A DNA stretch of 64,000 nt from Rotaria sordida. Lineage: Eukaryota; Rotifera; Eurotatoria; Philodinida; Philodinidae. The position numbers and the translations under genes are program-made. The stretch lies in assembly GCA_905250125.1 (NCBI GenBank), contig CAJNOL010000794.1, positions 39,159 to 103,158 of the forward strand, read 5' to 3'. The notes under the pieces are model-generated. The model searched no databases. It was not told where the DNA came from and saw nothing but the letters and a program-made list of their open reading frames with translations. Numbering within the stretch: position 1 is the stretch's first letter; each line of letters starts with the position of its first letter. Shown here one piece after another: positions 13,134-25,995 of this stretch.

Positions 13134-13983
13134 GTATGGACCAGAGATGTCCACAGGGCGCTTTTCCCGGCCCTGCCCTGCCCTGACGCCCTGCCCTGTT
13201 CTGCCCTGCCCTGAAAAAAGAAAGTATGTCAAAAAAATTTGTGCCCTGCCCTGCAGGGCAGAGCAGGGCAGGGCAGGGCAGGGCGCAGGGCATAGTGAAT
13301 ATTTTAATTCAATATCTTCGTATTATTAGGATCCAATGAAAACCTACTACTTGCATTCATGTCAGAGCAGGTCTATTGATTTACTTCCTATAGTACAGAG
13401 CAGAGCCTGTAGTGATCATATACACGAAGAAAACGATGATTAAAGTTCGAAAAAAAAGAGTGGGAAATATAAATCCTTCTACTGATATTTTTGTCCAAGT
13501 AATAAACGAAAATAAAAACACGTTTAACAAGATAGAGGAATAAACCACAATTAAATAACAAAAATTAGCAAAGAAAAGTGGTAGTTCATTTTTTTCTGAT
13601 TATTTTCGATTGATCTGACAAACAGAAATTTGTTAACTACCTCTGGCTTCAGATTTGTTCTTCGTTGATTTAAAACCTATTCTGCTGTATGAAATTCTGT
13701 TCTTATAACTTCATTGTTGTTCTTTTTTATTACAAGTATTTTCATTGAAATATGCATCTACCAGAAGTTCGAAGCGAATAAAAACATCTTTTTTTTAGAA
13801 AAAACAGTAGCATGTGAAATTACCAGGGCACCAAGGCGTTGTCCTGCCCTGCTGCCCTGTCCGGCGCTGCCCTGATACAGGGCAGGGCGAAAATTTTAAA
13901 AACGTCCTGCCCTGTATCAGGGCAGGGCACCAGGGCAGGGCAGGGCAGGGCAGCCCTGCCCTGTGGACATCTCTGGTATGGAC
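13134..13983. mobile_element. Non-autonomous hAT-like element with 8-bp target duplication
   Basis: The element proper is 13142-13975 (834 bp). Both ends carry the same perfect 18-bp terminal inverted repeat CAGAGATGTCCACAGGGC. The 8 bases GTATGGAC are directly repeated just outside it, at 13134-13141 and 13976-13983. An 8-bp duplication and a CA[GA]-type terminus are the standard signature of hAT insertions. The subterminal 110-150 bp on both sides consist largely of CCCTG/CAGGG words in both orientations, plausible transposase-binding repeats, while the 500-bp core is AT-rich and codes for no transposase. Perfect termini and duplication imply a fairly recent insertion. Short open frames made of Pro/Cys/Ala/Leu codons in the CCCTG zones are artefacts of the repeat. 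Confidence 0.9.
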
Positions 13984-14025
13984 AACAAAATGATGATATG
14001 ATTCTCGTCGCATTGAACAACAAAC

Positions 14026-14467
14026 AAAAAGGAGGTGATCAAAAATCATCAGATTTTCCCTCACTCTGGGAACATTATAAAATGAAAGGACTTTAGTAGT
14101 ATAGAACTATCATGATATTGGTTTATCGAGATCTCGTCCCTTTTGTGGACAAAAATTTAAGGAATGTCAGAATTTACTGTGTCCTCTGGTAGAAGAAAGA
14201 ACGACTAAACTGAGCTAATATGTAATATTTAAACGAGATTTCTCAACAAGATTCAATTGNNNNNNNNNNCAGATTTGTCTGCTTATTTATCTTTAACTAT
14301 CAAGTAAAACATAATATCTCGTATTTATTTTTGTCCACAAAAGGAACGAGATTTCAACAAATCAATATCATGATAGTTCTATACTACTAAGGTTCTTTCA
14401 GTTAGTAATGTTTCCAGAGTGGGAGAAAATCTGATGATTTTTTGATCACCTCCTTTTTCTTAGATTA
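14026..14467. repeat. Long hairpin (foldback) interrupted by the assembly gap
   Basis: The left arm, about 14026-14160, and the right arm, about 14328-14467, are inverted copies with roughly 85-90 percent identity by eye. Shared words include AAAAAGGAGGTGATCAAAAA, CATCAGATTTTC, TAGTAGTATAGAACTATCAT and CCTTTTGTGGACAAAAAT. The loop contains the run of Ns. The hairpin is probably the reason the assembly broke here, so the true loop length is unknown. Confidence 0.8.
14260..14269. other. Assembly gap (10 N)
   Basis: Ten Ns sit in the loop of the inverted repeat at 14026-14467. Ten is a conventional placeholder, so the real gap size should be taken as unknown. Confidence 0.98.
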
Positions 14468-17400
14468 TGTTAATAAGAGAAAATTTTCTAAGAGATATAC
14501 GAAACATTCGTAATTTCACCTAAAACTTACATTTCATTGTGAGGATCTGAAAGATTTTCATACAAATGACTCTTTTAATTTACCCAGGCGAAAGTTTATG
14601 GGCTAGTTTCCGTAAGGAAACTTGTAAAAATGGTCAGAACTTGAAACTAGGAATACAAGAATGTGAGTTTGAGGTGTCGATCTTATTTTTACCTGTACTA
14701 CATCTGTATCAGATTTTATTGAACAAAGTAAATCAAATGAATTTGGTTTTGGTAAACATAAATTGAACTTATTTTTCAATTTAATATTTAGGCTTCGCAA
14801 TAATAAACGTATCAAATAAAGTAGCGGTTTTTTATTTGAGAAAATTTTTACATTTATTTTTAGCTAAATAAGATATTTGATTCATCTAATGAATTAATTG
14901 AAAGATATTTTATTTCTAAACATAAATGATATGGAACAGAGAAAATTTTCAAAAGAATTCAAAAGAATTAATTTTTTAATATTTGGACACAAGAGAAGTT
15001 ATATCAAAGTGCGAAAAAAAAGAACGACGTGTGAGCTAGATCATTTTGTTGTACGAGATCAATCTATTGTTGTTATTAGCGACTAACATAAAGTTTGAGA
15101 AACATTAAACGATTGATTTTAAAACTCAGCCTCATTTTACTGTATCGAAGTCTGACATTTATGACGTGGTTTTTTTATCAAGCTCGCAGTTTTTGTTATA
15201 CGAATATTTTTCTCATCGGCAAAAGGATTACTGGATTGGTACTATTCTTTTGTCACCATGTGAAAGTTGGAATAACAATTCTTCATATGTTAAGGTGATA
15301 CAACATCCATCGAAAAACTTAGGATTCTGTTTTAAAATTTAACATTAGAGATGTTAAAATCTAAAAATATATATACATATCGGCATCAACTAGCAGGGTG
15401 TGAAACTTAGTCCAACAAATTTCTTCAATTGTTGAGCAAGCAGTACTCAATGGTGGCTAACTCAATGATTCATCAAATATAACACGAATCATTGTCCTTC
15501 ATATTATTTTTCAGATTGTAAAACATCAAATTATCTAAATGATTTCATTCTTCGACTATTCATGAAATAATTCAGTAAATGCTTTACTATCAAAGGAATG
15601 AAACAATAACATCTTTAATCGGTTGTGAAGAAAAGTTTTTTTTAATCTTGTAGTAACATTTCTCAAAAAAAGAATATACGAAAAGATACGCCGTAGTTAG
15701 AGTTACAGCATATTTAAGATTCATCCTGGTAGCTTTAACTTTGCTAATACTTTCTTTCATAATACTAAAATTTATCACCGAAACTGTATCCTTATTTTTC
15801 TCTAATTTAATCTCTTTTTCATAAAAAATGGCATTCAAAAAAACAATAATAATAATAACCTATTTTGTAGAGAAAAAAAATCTCTATCATATAAAATATT
15901 TCGCGTTTCAAACCATCAAACGATGGAGAAGAAAGGTGTAAAATACGACCAGAATTGAAAATGTCAATTTTTTTTATGATCCGAAATTTTGAAGTATTGC
16001 GAACATTGCCATTTTTTACAAATAAACTAGAATGAGTCAATATTTGGATTTTCATAAAAACTTTTGATAGACTTTCAAATGAATTAATCAACTCAAAATC
16101 TAAATTTTTTGTCGCAGCTGACATCGTCGATCTTCTTTACAATTTCATTTAATGTTTTTTTTTTGTCTGGAAAGAATGCTTCGATATGAAAATCAAGTGT
16201 GCACCTTGAAATGTGCTTAGTGCGTCGTGAATAAGAGAAAGGAAGAAAATTAGGAAGAGTTTGTCGTCATAAATACATGATTGAAAAACAGTTCGACTAT
16301 TCATTGTACTCTTGGTAGTCATTTGCCTTATTCATCATAAAATATAACCGATAGGTTAGTAAATGCACTTGAATAATTGTGATTTAATCATACAGAAACT
16401 TATTGTATTGAAATTCATTAGATTTAATGTAAACATTCAATGAATTCACTTTCATCATTTTGGTCTACATAGGGAGGAAATATTATGAAGTGACGATCAG
16501 AACGAAAGTATCTAACGAAAACTTTTAAGATTTTTTTTTCTTTGTATCTAAAAAGGAAGGAAAGATCTCGACGAATACGATTCACTAGAATTGAAAAAAT
16601 TCAATTCTGTTCGTTGAATATTCATGTTTATTACGATAGGTATTATCATTTTTACAACTATCGATATGTAAATAGTAACGAAGTGAGACATCGATATAAT
16701 TGAATAATTATATGCAGTCGTTCGCAATTAATTTTTCTGGATTATGATAATGAATAATTTTTCATGTGCAATAGAGTAACAAGAAAAATTCGATCTTTGA
16801 CCTATACGTCATTTCTAATTATTTTATTTTGTCACTGCTTTTTTTTCAATGTTGCAATCTTATGCATATCTATAGTAATTCAATCTTCGCCACCATTAAA
16901 CAAATAAAGAAGAAAAAAAAAAGAGGTTTCTATTCAAAAAAAAACACACATGTTAACTCAATATAAAATTTCTTTATTTTTCAGAAAAAAAAAACAAACT
17001 TGTAGGTAGGTATATTTTTAAACTCAACAATAACCTTAAAGCATTAATATGTGTATGCTATCACGCCCAAAAACCTCATTTTTTTCCGTATTTATGTGAC
17101 TCAGTTATCTTTATTTTCTTATAATTTGTTTATGTGCTTCAAAAAAGTTAGCTACTGTACAGTACTAATACAGATAACGGTCAAGAAAGAAAAAAAGAAG
17201 ATAATTATTAAAGATAGATACCTATTCACCTTCATATGCCCCTGTGTTAACGAACGAAAAAGAATATAGGTAGACCAGATGCATATAATTAACTTTAATT
17301 GATTGAGACTCTAAACGAATCAACTATAGCTGAAACAATATTAGCATATCTTGTCTGTAATTTCTCAATCCTAAATCGATCTATACAGAGAAGAATTAAA

Positions 17401-17827
17401 ATTTCTATTCAAATAATAAGAGTTTTATATTTGTATATTTCTGTCGACATGCATTATTGATTTGACAAAAAAAAAAGAAATTGCGACTTATACGAAAAAT
17501 AATACATACAGAATGAAACAACGAATGATTCATAAAAAAACGTACATATAAACGCGAAAATGTATCAGTTATATTTGATATTTTAACGTGCACGTCTAAG
17601 CATTATTTGCGTTGTATTTACACTTTTTTTTTCTTTAATCATCTTGTACTTGTAATTATTGTTTTTGACAACGTTGTCTGAATTTTCTCATATTAAGAGT
17701 TTTTCAACTGTTATTTCTATAGGTAATTACATATTGTTATTCTTATTATTTTACTATATGATATAACATCCGTATTTAATATGTATTTGTCTAGAAAAAT
17801 TCTAACATTTCATATTTCACATTAACA
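14468..17827. other. Gene-free AT-rich spacer upstream of the 17828 gene
   Basis: Frames are short. The longest is a minus-strand frame of about 100 codons at 15819-16124, without homology that I recognise and without splice partners. The right end should contain the promoter and 5' untranslated region of the gene starting at 17828. Confidence 0.45.
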
Positions 17828-19552
17828 ATGTCTTCAATGGATAAAGGTGTTTATCGACTGGTACCATACAGATTTTTCATAAATGAATCACATTTAAACG
17901 TATGTAAATTGGAAAAATTAACTAATTTATTTCCTGAAATGAAACTAATTATTGAATTAGGTATATGAATTCGATTAAATTAAAAACAAAAAAAAAATCT
18001 AAAGATTATTTCTTTTTTTTGTCTATTTCACTCTAGAATTATTCAAAATTAATAATTTATCACGTATGGTGGAGCGTCTTTCGCTTATTTATAAAGTTTC
18101 ACCCGTTGTTGATAATCGTGATGATACTCTTCATCTTTTTCTTGGTCCTTATCATCTTACACTTGGTCCAGCTATATTTGGAGCACTTCATTTTAAAAAT
18201 ATTTCGACAGCATTACTTGCTTCATCACATTCAAAATCAAAAACTGATAATACTAATCAAAGTCATAAACGTCGACGTGAAGCTGTACTTCGTCGCTTTC
18301 GGCGTACAGTACGAAAACTAATTTTTATTAAGTCAATTATCGATCAAGTTCACCTTGCATCTGTTCTTACACCATATAATCAATATGCATTATATAAACA
18401 AGGCATATATGACCTTGCATTAGCAGGACATATACATGGTACAAATTCAGTATTTTATGATGAAAACTTTATTGAACAAATGAATAATACTCGTTTAATG
18501 AGTGCTTCAGAAAATGAAAATCCCTTACTTGCATCTAAGTTTATAAAAATTAACAGTATACTTCAGTTACTCTCTCCACCTACAGCTCAACAACAACCAG
18601 ATAATAACTCAACAATAGGAAACATAACAGAACCTAAATCAGACAGTTCAATTAGTTATACAACTGATGAAAATTCTTCAAAGTCTTTCATTAATTCCAC
18701 AAATTTATGTTGTCCACAACATATTAACACGCAAGATGGTCCTATGTTTCCTGTTAGCCGATCAACGAATTATCAGTCTAATTCGCTTCTATCACAGGAA
18801 TCTCCTTCAGGAGTTCAGAGTAGGCGAAATTCACGCAGACGTTCAGTGGCTCTTTTAAAACCAAGTACAGTAAGTTTTATATATATACGCATCACAGGGA
18901 AAATAATACGTATGTAAAACGTTATAACTCTTGTATTAGGAAAAATAACTCTAATAATTAAATCAAATCTTTGTTTTTCTTTCTTTCTGTTGAATAGACC
19001 ATTAGTCTTCCTGATTTAACGTTTGACCCGACACTCTCACCAAGTCCTACTGTACTCAAATTAAACAAATCGAAAGATTCTCCATCTTCTCAAGAGATTA
19101 CTACTAATCAAGAAGATATACTTGTTGATAATATTTCATCTATTTTAATAAATTACTTAGTATCTCAACAATCAATGCCATCTAATACTAATGATAATCA
19201 CAAAGAATTCGATGATAACAAAGTTTCTCTTACATCTACAACTATAAAAGCAACATCAAATGATTCTGATACATCCAATCAATTGTTATCAATAGTTAAG
19301 ACTAATGAATTTGATAATCTATTACAACGTATCAAAACAATTGTAGATAATTCTTTATCTGTGAAAATTCAAAACAATCCTCAAATGTCTCAAGCAACTG
19401 ATAATCATCAAAATTTACCCTATAATTCTACGAAAACAACAATAAAACAAAAGCGTCGTCAACAATTATTTACATTACGTACTGTATCATGGCAAGAAAC
19501 GTCTACAAATGAATTCAATACTGAACATGTGGAATCATCGAATAATAAATAA
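17828..19552 (+). CDS. Protein of unknown function (3 exons)
   Basis: Exons 17828-17960, 18037-18869 and 18998-19552 join in phase (donors GTATATG and GTAAGTT; acceptors CTCTAG and TGAATAG) to about 506 residues. A second in-frame ATG three codons downstream could also be the start. Residues 1 to about 170 look folded: hydrophobic and aromatic with few low-complexity runs, with the segments LVPYRFFINESHLNVCKLEK, HLFLGPYHLTLGPAIFGALH and YALYKQGIYDLALAGHIHGT, and a basic cluster (KRRREAVLRRFRRTVRK) between. The rest is Ser/Asn/Thr-rich and probably disordered. I do not recognise the family. After the TAA the same frame stays open and codon-like up to a good donor (CAA|GTAAG) at 19602, which is odd and is noted as a finding. 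The gene at 20608 lies 1.05 kb downstream on the same strand. Confidence 0.75.
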
Positions 19553-20607
19553 GAATTAGATCTATTATCAAAATTACAATCCTTTGGTAAAACTAATTCA
19601 AGTAAGATTATTCTTTATTATAATCGTATTTATAACTTCATACTAACATTTACAAATCATCAAGCTTGTTATTGCATGATTCAAATAAAAAAAAAGTACA
19701 AAAACCAAGTTAACCATATCATTAATTATTTCCATACTTTGTTTTTAGAATAATCTTCGACACAACCTGAGTCAAATGACAATTAAACAAGATTGTGTTT
19801 TATCGACTAGTGTTTTTTTTCTAATATTATACAGTCACTTTTTCTTATGTGTATTCCCATTCGTTCTGTTTGCCCTTGCTTTTTATTGGTGTTTAAAAAC
19901 CGATTAAAAAAATAGAATACATTATTAAAAAATGACTATATTTTTTAACAGTAGTCACATCAATTTAAGTTATAAATAAAAACTTAAATACACAAAAATT
20001 TCAAATGTACTCTTAACTACAAATGCCGAAAAAAGAAAGAATCAAGGCGTATATAGTCGAATTGTAACATTATTTACTTTCAAGTATATTAAGTACAACA
20101 ACATGTATTTAAAGTTGATAAGAATTCACTTATTGTAAATATATCTAACGAAAAAAACAAGCATACAGATAGTACCAAACATAAAATCTAAGTCTTGATA
20201 AAAAGCTTCGTAATGTTTTTTATATATCGAATGAAAAAAAGAACTGGAATTGATGCTCGTATCGACCTTGTCTAGCTTTCAGGTAAATCATATTTTGATA
20301 AGCATCAACACGCAAACATATCATTAACAGAACAGTAAGCATGATCTACTTGTTATTCTATGTTCTGTTTTTTTTTGTTAAAGCCACTCCGTCATTTGAC
20401 AATTCATATGTGTATATAAGCTCTCGTATGTAAAAAAGCAATTCTGTGTGTTGAACAAGAAAAAAAAAAAGAAAAGGTGAGCATAAGAATATCTATATAT
20501 CAAAAGAAACATGTATGTTTGAACGACATTTTTTTTCCGCCTTTAATTAAAACATAATCGAAAATTTTATATGATAATAATTTATACAAATAAAAATTTT
20601 TCGTTAA
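19553..20607. other. Spacer between two plus-strand genes
   Basis: AT-rich. It holds the possible read-through segment 19553-19601 and should contain the 3' end of the upstream gene and the promoter of the 20608 gene. No other exon is evident. Confidence 0.4.
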
Positions 20608-21359
20608 ATGGTAAGTTTAAAAAAAATTTGTTAGTTTTTTTTCTTTTAGTTTTTCTTTATTTTAGACAAGTGTTCAATTTGATAGTAAATATAGTCAAAC
20701 TGATCTACCTAATCAACAGACTCGTTTCGTAAAATAATAATTGACATTTTTTTTTTTTCATTCGTATAAATTTATTTTGTATTTCTTAGAAATTATCAAA
20801 AATATTAAAAACATATCTTACTGTTGTAAGTCAGCATCGTTTACATTTATTTAATCAATATACACAATCAGATGAATCCTATCATGATCAAAATTTACTT
20901 AATGTACGAAAACAAATTCTTGATCGATTTGAATGGGTTATAATTGAACTTGAACAAACAATAGAAAATTTACAGCGATGTCAATTATCAGTAATTGATG
21001 CTCAACAAAGTATCGATCGACCACTTATTAAAGAAGTATTTAAATATATATTGCATTTTTTATTTTTTTTATGTTTTGTAAATATTATATATAATGAAAT
21101 ATTGCTAGGTTATCGAAACGTCGCTTAATGCTGATTCGTCTTCTATTAAAAATCGAAAACGATTTATGCCAAATAGAGATGAATGGCAAACGTATAAACG
21201 TGATTTACAAGAAACAAAAGAAGAATTATATGTTCTTGATTTATTTATTCATCGAGGCATTTCTAAGGTATACATTATCAAATAATGAAAAGCATATAAC
21301 TTCTTTTTTTTTCCTTATAGATCGATCGATTGGTGAATTCTACAAATTTTTACACTTAG
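20608..21359 (+). CDS. Small helical protein of unknown function (5 exons, first coding exon is ATG only)
   Basis: Five exons, all phase 0: 20608-20610 (just ATG, followed by a perfect donor GTAAGT), 20666-20728, 20790-21035, 21109-21267 and 21321-21359, giving about 169 residues ending in TAG. Introns are 53-73 bp with clear T-rich acceptors, and all junctions keep frame, which is strong support for a real gene. The protein is predicted by eye to be mostly alpha-helical with coiled-coil character (for example ILDRFEWVIIELEQTIENL), with no signal peptide or membrane segment. No family is recognised. It could instead be the 3' part of the transcript from 17828, but the phase of the possible donor at 19602 (phase 1) does not match exon 20666 (phase 0). 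Confidence 0.7.
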
Positions 21360-21456
21360 CGTAAATGCACAGAATACCATTTTCTTGTTTTATTTTGTTC
21401 AATTATTCGTATTTTTTCTTAGTTTAGTTTTTATTTACATTCAGTGATAAATTTAC

Positions 21457-21493
<37 letters not shown>

Positions 21494-24400
21494 TGTATGT
21501 GTCTATATATGTTTGATTTATAACAATTCAACAAATAGAACGAATATTGACAAATGTCTATTTTATACATTGAGACATCCAAAATGCATTTCAACACGTA
21601 ATGTTTGCGTATAAGCGAGAGAGATACAACGTTTAAATGTTATTAATATAAATAAGAAAAAGTAGGCAATAGTTCATAAAAATTAAAGTTTATTGAAAGA
21701 AGGAGATAGAAATTTCTAGATTTGAAGTACTTTTATTATTATTTTAATAATCATTATTATTAAATTGCTTCTTTTTTTAAAAATATATGAGTGAATTGCC
21801 ACTTCATTTAACCATTAAGAGCCTAAACAGATAAGATCTAAAAGATCAATTCCTTGTTTTTTTTCATCTATAAATTTCAGAAGTTGACAGAATTAAGAAT
21901 CTCAGTTGTACAGTCATTGTTCGTTTTTCTATCATGCAAGATTAAAAATAATCCCAAGAGTAAACAAACCATCTAAAAACAATCAGAATACTGTAGAATG
22001 AAAGTCAGTGAGTTGGAGATAAATCCGTAAAACACGATAAGAAAATTGTATTATGTCTCGTTAATTGAAACTATAAAACAAAATTTAAAAATTTGATTGA
22101 CTCACTAAATGATATACAAGATTTTTATCATTAAAAATAATGTCGTCAAAAAATTTCTGGTTGATGAGACAAAGAAGTAACAACGTGTAAGTGTCACGCG
22201 AGATTATAAACTGTATAATATTTCACAATTAAGGTCAAAGCAGATATATATATATATATATAGATTATTTTAATTCTTATCTTAAGTGCTATCGAAATTC
22301 TTCCGAACTGATTCTAAATTGTGTCTTATGCAGTTCATTTTGTGTAGATGACATCATATGCAAACAAAGTTCTTTCTATTTATAATTTCAAGTATTTTTA
22401 ACGAATCTCTCGTATTTCGACAGTTCTTCGACGTCTATAAGGAAAATTCGTATTGAAGTATTCTCATGGATTTTCAATGATTTTTATTTATCTTGGCCAT
22501 ATAAATACAGATAGCCGTAAAAGGTTATTCTTTTTCTCACCTTATATACAGTACAGTTAAATGCATTACTTATCGTCTTACAAATGTCAGTATTATCGAA
22601 TTTTTCGAGAGATTACATTGCATTTGTTTCATAGATTTTGTCTTATTTTAACGTACAAAAGACAAAGTAATTATATACAAAATTATTGAGAGATTAATAA
22701 CGGATAGGACAAAAGTTTTATATTAATTTTATTTTCGATATAACGATGCAATACAATATCATAGAGATTTCATTGTCTTTTTCTAAGAATAAGAAAAATA
22801 TCTAGTGTAAAAGTATTTGATCAGAAATATTTCCTAAAAGCTACAAAAATGTTCGAACAAAAGGTGTTTGGAAACTCTTCCACAACTTTCCTCATCAGTT
22901 TTTTTTTTATCAGAACATACTTGTTTGACTTATTTCGTTATGTACTTTCGATATTTTCTATCATCATACATATTCAGCTGTTTATTACAATCAAGACTTT
23001 TATGTGATATTAAAATAATTGATCTAACATACAAGAGACGGTACAACAGATAGTTTAATTAATAATGAAATATGACGTTTACAAAATGAAAACCAAGTTT
23101 TTTGTTTTTGAAAGTCTCATAAAAAAGCGAAGTTCTATTTCAATTAATGTCGTTTATTAGAGAACTATGATAAGATTACTTTTTCATAAAAAATATATAG
23201 TTTCTGGCAATTTCTCTTTCGAAGCAAAATTTAATTTTTCGACAACGATCGGTAGTTATGAAAAATCAATGATGTTAGAAGATATTATAAAACATATGGA
23301 ACATTTTATTTTTTAGTACAAGAATAATATCTTATTCATATGTTATAGAATTCAGAATAGACGAATTAAAAAGATATTTTTTCCTATTAGATGAAATTTT
23401 TTCTATTAGTTCAAAAGAATTGTGAAAGAGTTTTCCAATAGTTTTTATTCTAAAATTTTTCTGATCTTCAAGAAACATTTCTGATTATATGCTTTCATAT
23501 ATTTCAATAAACAAAAAAACAAAGATTAAACCACTATGATATTACATTGGAACGTTATATCAAAAACAAAATTAATACAGAATTTTTATTTCATTAGTTA
23601 CTTGAGTTAAAGAACTAATATTACTCTTTCTACAAATATCCATAAAAAAAAACCACTATTCCACTTGCATATACTATGTTCAGTTTACGAATCTTATTGA
23701 AGCTTAACGATCGATCTCAACTCTAATTAGAACATACGACAATCCTGTATGCTTGACACATCAGTTGAAAATAGAAACCTTTCAACTAATATTTCAAAGT
23801 AGAATGAAAAGGGCAATAAGAAGAACACCCATAAACGCAAATGTTTATAACGCAAACAATATGTACGTCAAATAGATTGTTTTTATTTTCTTTATGATAC
23901 AATAATCTTATTTGGATATTCAAATGGCTTCTTAAAAAACTATTAATACGATCATTACTATCATTGTGTTATAAAATAACTCGAGGCTTTTTTTTTTCAA
24001 ATGATTCTACTCGTTTATTTTCGGAGAAAAAAAAACAGGTTCATATTAGATTTAATATTAAAATCGTTTCATTCGATATAAATTAATGTTCAATAAGTAT
24101 TGCCAATAGAATAACAAGATTTAAGTAGGCAAAAGCTCATTCTAGATTCATACTTCCTAGGTTCAAACAGTTTTCTTCTTTCATCAGATTGATAGATTTG
24201 AGCAGTGCATTACATTTTTTGTATAAATGATAATATTTTTCGGCGACCAATAATAACGTTTTCTTAATCAAGCATACTTAGAAAATGTTTTGAAGAAACA
24301 TCGAGTTTTGTATAAATAAATATTAAGTTATACATCGGCAATGATTAGAAGTGGGGACTCTTCATTATAAGTGAAGAAGAGTTGTACAAAAAAAAAATCT

Positions 24401-25995
24401 AAGCTAGATTAAGTAGAATCTATGAAAAATTTTTCTTTGCCTTTGACGACTAAGATTATATGCCTATTTAACATTTTCAACAGTGAAGAAACTCGCATAC
24501 AGTATCGATTTTTTTTATGAAACATTTTTGTTCTGCCATTGAATTTTTTTCATACGTTTTTTCACGCAAGTTATGAATTTTTTTCTGACCTGCACCATTG
24601 TTATACATTGCAAAATCTGAATTTCATATAAAGAAGAACTAACTGTATTTCATCTGAGTAGTACTCAAAAACTTGTCTTCTTTCATTTTTTTACTTCCAG
24701 GTGAGAATCTTATAGAAAATGTTGAGCCTATTTTAGAATCAAAACACTCCGCCTATGATATCCTCATAACTAAGCTAATCTCGTTATGGCGTATAACTAT
24801 TGTGAAAAATATGAAATAAAATGATATTAGTTCGATATATTAATATTATCATTATAAGAATTATAATAATATCAGTACTACTATATTCATGAAACGTAAA
24901 AGAAAGGCGAACCTATATTAACTATAAAATAAACAATAACATCACGTTTGTATTGATATTGTACAGTACAATTTATCAACGTCATAAACAAGATGATTAT
25001 TATTTCTACATCATTAATTATTGATATACAAACTAGAATAAAATCTTTGATCATCTTTAAACGAAACTTTATTAAAAGACAAAGCAAAACTAAAAGTCTA
25101 CTAATGATTATTATGAATTTGAATACAAAGATATAATTATACAATAAACCAAAAGTTTTTTTTATGAAAATATGTTGTTTTTTTATTTGAACTAAATAAA
25201 ACATTGAAAACTTCCGTATTATGATACATCTAATCGTCGACTAAACAACGATAAAGTTCAAACTTCCTATGACCTACATATCCTTTTTATACTAATCTTC
25301 AATTTCAATGTGTTTGTTAAAATTCAGTAAAAACGCATAGAATGAATAGATTACAAAATTGTTGTAATTCTATATTGGTTACTTGTTTTAAGTATGATGT
25401 AATATTTGCAAGCATAAGTGTTCTTTTATATATTCAAATTCAAACAACGTAGATCTATTCTTTTATTTGTACCAACTGGTACTTATTGAAAAGAAAAAAA
25501 AAAAGGAATATCTATTATGATATTCGGTCTTCGTTACAGGCAACATAAGGAAATATATAGATGCATTTCTCTTTATTTTTCCGCATATACTATGAGTCAA
25601 TGAGTACATAACTTGATGGTATGTTTTTCTTTCCTATCTCGTATACTAAGTAAGAACCAATAATAAATATTCTGCTCGTCGGTTACAGTGTGTAGAACGA
25701 CGACACAAGCACATGAGAATAGAAACGACGTAGAAAGAAGAAAAGAAGAAAAAAAAGCGTTGTACAAGTAACTCAAATTGAATCTTTTTCTGTTTGCTTT
25801 ATTTACTACTTACATGAAATTAGTAGGGTGTGCCCTCTAAGTACGTACGAATAGAAGAGAACAACGAAAAAAAAAAACGAAGAACGAAATAAAAGCATAA
25901 GACGTATACATATATTGACCCAACTATGCATGCATTCATTTAAAGTGTTATATTGATGAATTGAGTATATAATTATTCATATTTGTAGATAAACG
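21360..25995. other. Long AT-rich spacer
   Basis: About 4.6 kb with no supported exon on either strand. It holds a TA dinucleotide run at about 21457-21490, a shorter one at about 22246-22262, and many A and T runs. The 105-codon minus frame near 24887-25204 is AT-driven (Ile, Phe, Tyr, Lys) and not convincing. The last few hundred bases should contain the promoter of the gene at 25996. Confidence 0.45.
21457..21490. repeat. (TA)n microsatellite
   Basis: An uninterrupted alternating AT run following ACATATACATA; smaller runs of the same kind occur near 22246, 29094, 31418, 38406 and 38858. Confidence 0.9.

Noticed and set aside
13147-14064. Overlapping open frames rich in Pro, Cys, Ala and Leu
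   Set aside because: They are translations of the CCCTG words at the ends of the hAT-like element, open in several frames on both strands, so not genes.
15819-16124. A 101-codon minus-strand open frame with ATG
   Set aside because: No recognisable domain, AT-driven composition toward the end, and no splice partner; open frames of this length occur by chance here.
17828-21359. One single gene covering both plus-strand frames
   Set aside because: The possible donor at 19602 leaves phase 1 and follows a stop, while exon 20666 enters in phase 0 and is well explained by the ATG-GTAAGT exon at 20608.
24887-25204. A 105-codon minus-strand frame rich in Ile, Phe and Tyr
   Set aside because: Composition follows the local AT content and looks membrane-like for that reason alone; no conserved motif or exon partner.
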